A stretch of DNA of 8,002 nt from CAZVRZ01 sp964629965 (GTDB lineage Bacteria > Chloroflexota > Anaerolineae > Anaerolineales > UBA4823), in NCBI GenBank assembly GCA_964629965.1, contig CAZVRZ010000204.1, positions 1 through 8,002 on the forward strand. The letters run 5' to 3'. Made by a program: the position numbers and the translations under genes. Within the stretch, counting starts at the first letter, position 1; every line of letters starts with the position of its first letter. This document shows positions 7,501 through 8,002 of the stretch, one piece after another. Under the pieces are notes generated by a model that worked only from the letters and a program-made list of their open reading frames with translations, did not search any database and had not been told where the DNA came from.

Positions 7501-7960
7501 TCGGGTTGAACGGATCTTCGCGGAAAAGTAGGTACAGTTTGGCATGTAATGGATGACGAAGGAAGAGTTTTACCACCACCTTTTTGGCTCGAATTTGAGC
7601 TGCCAGACGGCGCAAGGCGATTTCATCGTCATTGGTCGGCGCCCCGATCGCCAATTGCATGCGAAATTCTTCTGCCAGTTTACGTTTCAGGCGCAGGGCA
7701 GTCTGGTTGTCAATCTCAGCTTGTGTGTCTGCAAAACGATAAAAAGAGCGTACTTCATCCTGGGGCAAACGTTGCATGCCCACCAGCAACCGGACACAAT
7801 GGCCTTCTCCCCCGATCCAATCTTCAATCTTCTGATCAATTTCCTTCCAACCGCGCAAATTGAAATAGCCTACTGAAAAATCGGCGCGGTAAGCAGCTTG
7901 AATGGCCTGGCGCAAGTCAGGTAGCAGATGTAGGGCAATATTGTCAAAAATCCGCGGCAT
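4568..7960 (-). CDS. PLD-nuclease domain fused to SNF2-family helicase, restriction-type DNA translocase
   Basis: Complete 1130-aa protein, probably cytoplasmic and acting on DNA as the ATP-dependent motor/nuclease of a restriction-like defence system. Residues about 1-210 form a phospholipase D-like domain: H139-x-K141, then GSSNLT at 159-164 (N162) and E173, the H-K-N-E arrangement of Nuc/BfiI-type nucleases. There is only one HKD set, so the family would need a dimer to cut. The helicase follows: DFQ near 257-259, Walker A GDVVGLGKT 279-287, motif Ia ICPKNL 308-313, Walker B DESH 352-355, motif III SATP 383-386, motif IV VLIFTQF 737-743, motif V ATDVLSEGQNLQ 801-812, motif VI QRAGRVDRIGQ 831-841. 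About 350 residues (387-735) separate the two RecA lobes, including an acidic stretch near 616-645. The C-terminal 250 residues are unassigned. The ATG at 7960 has a GAGAG five bases upstream and opens the PLD fold without missing parts. First gene of the operon; TAA stop lies 12 bases before the methyltransferase. Function in defence is inferred from domains and neighbours. Confidence 0.93.
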   Translation of the reverse strand: MPRIFDNIALHLLPDLRQAIQAAYRADFSVGYFNLRGWKEIDQKIEDWIGGEGHCVRLLVGMQRLPQDEVRSFYRFADTQAEIDNQTALRLKRKLAEEFRMQLAIGAPTNDDEIALRRLAAQIRAKKVVVKLFLRHPLHAKLYLLFREDPFNPIIGYIGSSNLTLAGLSAQGELNVDVLDSDACQKLGKWFDDRWDDRWCVDISNELAQVIEESWAREQAILPYYIYVKMAYHLSQEARAGLNEFRIPRDFGNRLFDFQTAAVKIAAHHLNKRGGVLIGDVVGLGKTLMATAVARIFEDDQDLETLIICPKNLVKMWNGYREQYRLRARVLSVSQVIQELPNLRRYRLIIIDESHNLRNREGKRYRAIQEYIQKNESRCILLSATPYNKTYLDLSSQLRLFVPEDKDLGIRPERLLREIGETEFIRQYQCSLHSLAAIEKSEYPDDWRELMRLYMVRRTRSFIIQNYAQTDAEVGRKFLPLADGTRSYFPTRLPRTVKFAINENDPDDQYARLYAPDVVDAINELNLPRYGLGNYVLSKPKHPPTPAEARILQDLGRAGKRLMGFCRTNLFKRLESSGQVFLESVERHILRNYIFLYALENGLPLPIGTQDVGLLDTRVNDEDTEKANFIDDIAMDETAEEMVEPALDTNHLAGLRNEAEFKQRAAEVYKQYTASYHSRFKWLNAPLFSPQLAKDLLKDAQKLLQILAKCDCWDCGSDTKLQALLDLIANQHKHEKVLIFTQFADTVRYIETQLKAHGITQFSGATGGSSDPTGLAWRFSPESNEVRAQVQPKDELRVLVATDVLSEGQNLQDGYIVVNYDLPWAIVRLIQRAGRVDRIGQKAENILCYSFLPAEGVERIIRLRERVRQRLKENAEVVGTDEAFFEDDHNSQAVLDLYNEKAGILDGDEDSEVDLASYAYQIWKNAITLDPALQRSIPDLPPVAFSTKAHLPNLKEPDGVLVYLRTPEGNDALTWVDQQGSIVTESQFAILRAAECAPNTPALPRHEKHHDLVRQGVEQVLKEEKSVGGALGRPSGARFRTYERLKRFVDENQGTLWVTQELLKAVDEIYRYPLRESARDTLNRQLRSGIQNQQLAELVVALRAEDRLCWVEEEAETQEPHIICSLGLSS
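7364..7387. repeat. 12-bp perfect tandem duplication in the helicase gene
   Basis: CCAACGATCATC occurs twice without a spacer. On the coding strand it duplicates the four residues DDRW (192-195 and 196-199), at the end of the PLD domain. It is in frame and looks like a slippage or short duplication product. Confidence 0.9.
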
Positions 7961-7965
7961 ACAAA

Positions 7966-7970
7966 CTCTC
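7966..7970 (-). promoter_or_regulatory. Ribosome binding site of the helicase/nuclease gene
   Basis: GAGAG on the minus strand, five bases before the ATG at 7960. A modest but correctly placed Shine-Dalgarno match, and it supports this start. Confidence 0.55.
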
Positions 7971-8002
7971 GCTCGGTTCCAAGATTTTCCCCCTAACTAT
8001 AC

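Noticed and set aside
1..7960. DISARM or BREX system
   Set aside because: A helicase and methyltransferase alone suggest DISARM or BREX, but there is no DUF1998 protein, separate PLD protein, PglZ phosphatase or BrxC-type gene in the window. The DrmD/DrmMI-like resemblance is limited to shared helicase and methyltransferase families. Genes outside the window could change this.
7996..8001. Possible -10 box TATAGT on the minus strand upstream of the helicase gene
   Set aside because: It lies at the window edge, so the -35 region cannot be seen, and a six-base match alone is not enough.

Overview
The window holds one minus-strand operon of three large genes in transcription order (right to left). 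Gene 1 is a PLD-nuclease/SNF2-type helicase fusion of 1130 aa. Gene 2 is a large adenine-specific DNA methyltransferase of the Eco57I/TaqI type, about 1130 aa plus an unknown amount hidden in an assembly gap. Gene 3 is a RecF/AAA_21-type ATPase, cut by the left window edge after 389 codons. The genes are 12 bp apart (genes 1-2) and overlap by 4 bp (genes 2-3), so they are almost certainly co-transcribed and translationally coupled.

Layout: 7961-8002 is the 42-base leader of the operon. 7960-4568 is the helicase/nuclease. 4555-1166 is the methyltransferase, interrupted by exactly 100 N at 1244-1343. 1169-1 is the ATPase, with its C-terminus outside the window. No gene is supported on the plus strand; open frames there are shadows of the minus-strand genes. 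I see no tRNA, rRNA, CRISPR array, insertion sequence or terminator.

How the genes probably work together: the methyltransferase would recognise and mark self DNA through its C-terminal target recognition region. The helicase, carrying a one-HKD PLD nuclease domain, would be the ATP-dependent restriction arm. The ATPase would be a sensor or extra effector. This matches the helicase-methyltransferase-ATPase (HMA/Hma-like) defence architecture as I recall it from PADLOC-style catalogues, so the layout is probably not entirely new, though its mechanism is poorly known. Points of interest are a sharp base-composition mosaic inside the methyltransferase gene, a gap that probably hides more sequence than its 100 N suggest, a noncanonical HKD motif, and an uncharacterised N-terminal domain on the methyltransferase.

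Organism: bacterial, roughly 50-55% GC outside one AT-richer block, with a scaffold gap typical of a draft or metagenome-assembled genome. A Chloroflexota (Anaerolineae-like) host is only a guess from composition and the style of the proteins. No housekeeping gene is present to settle it.
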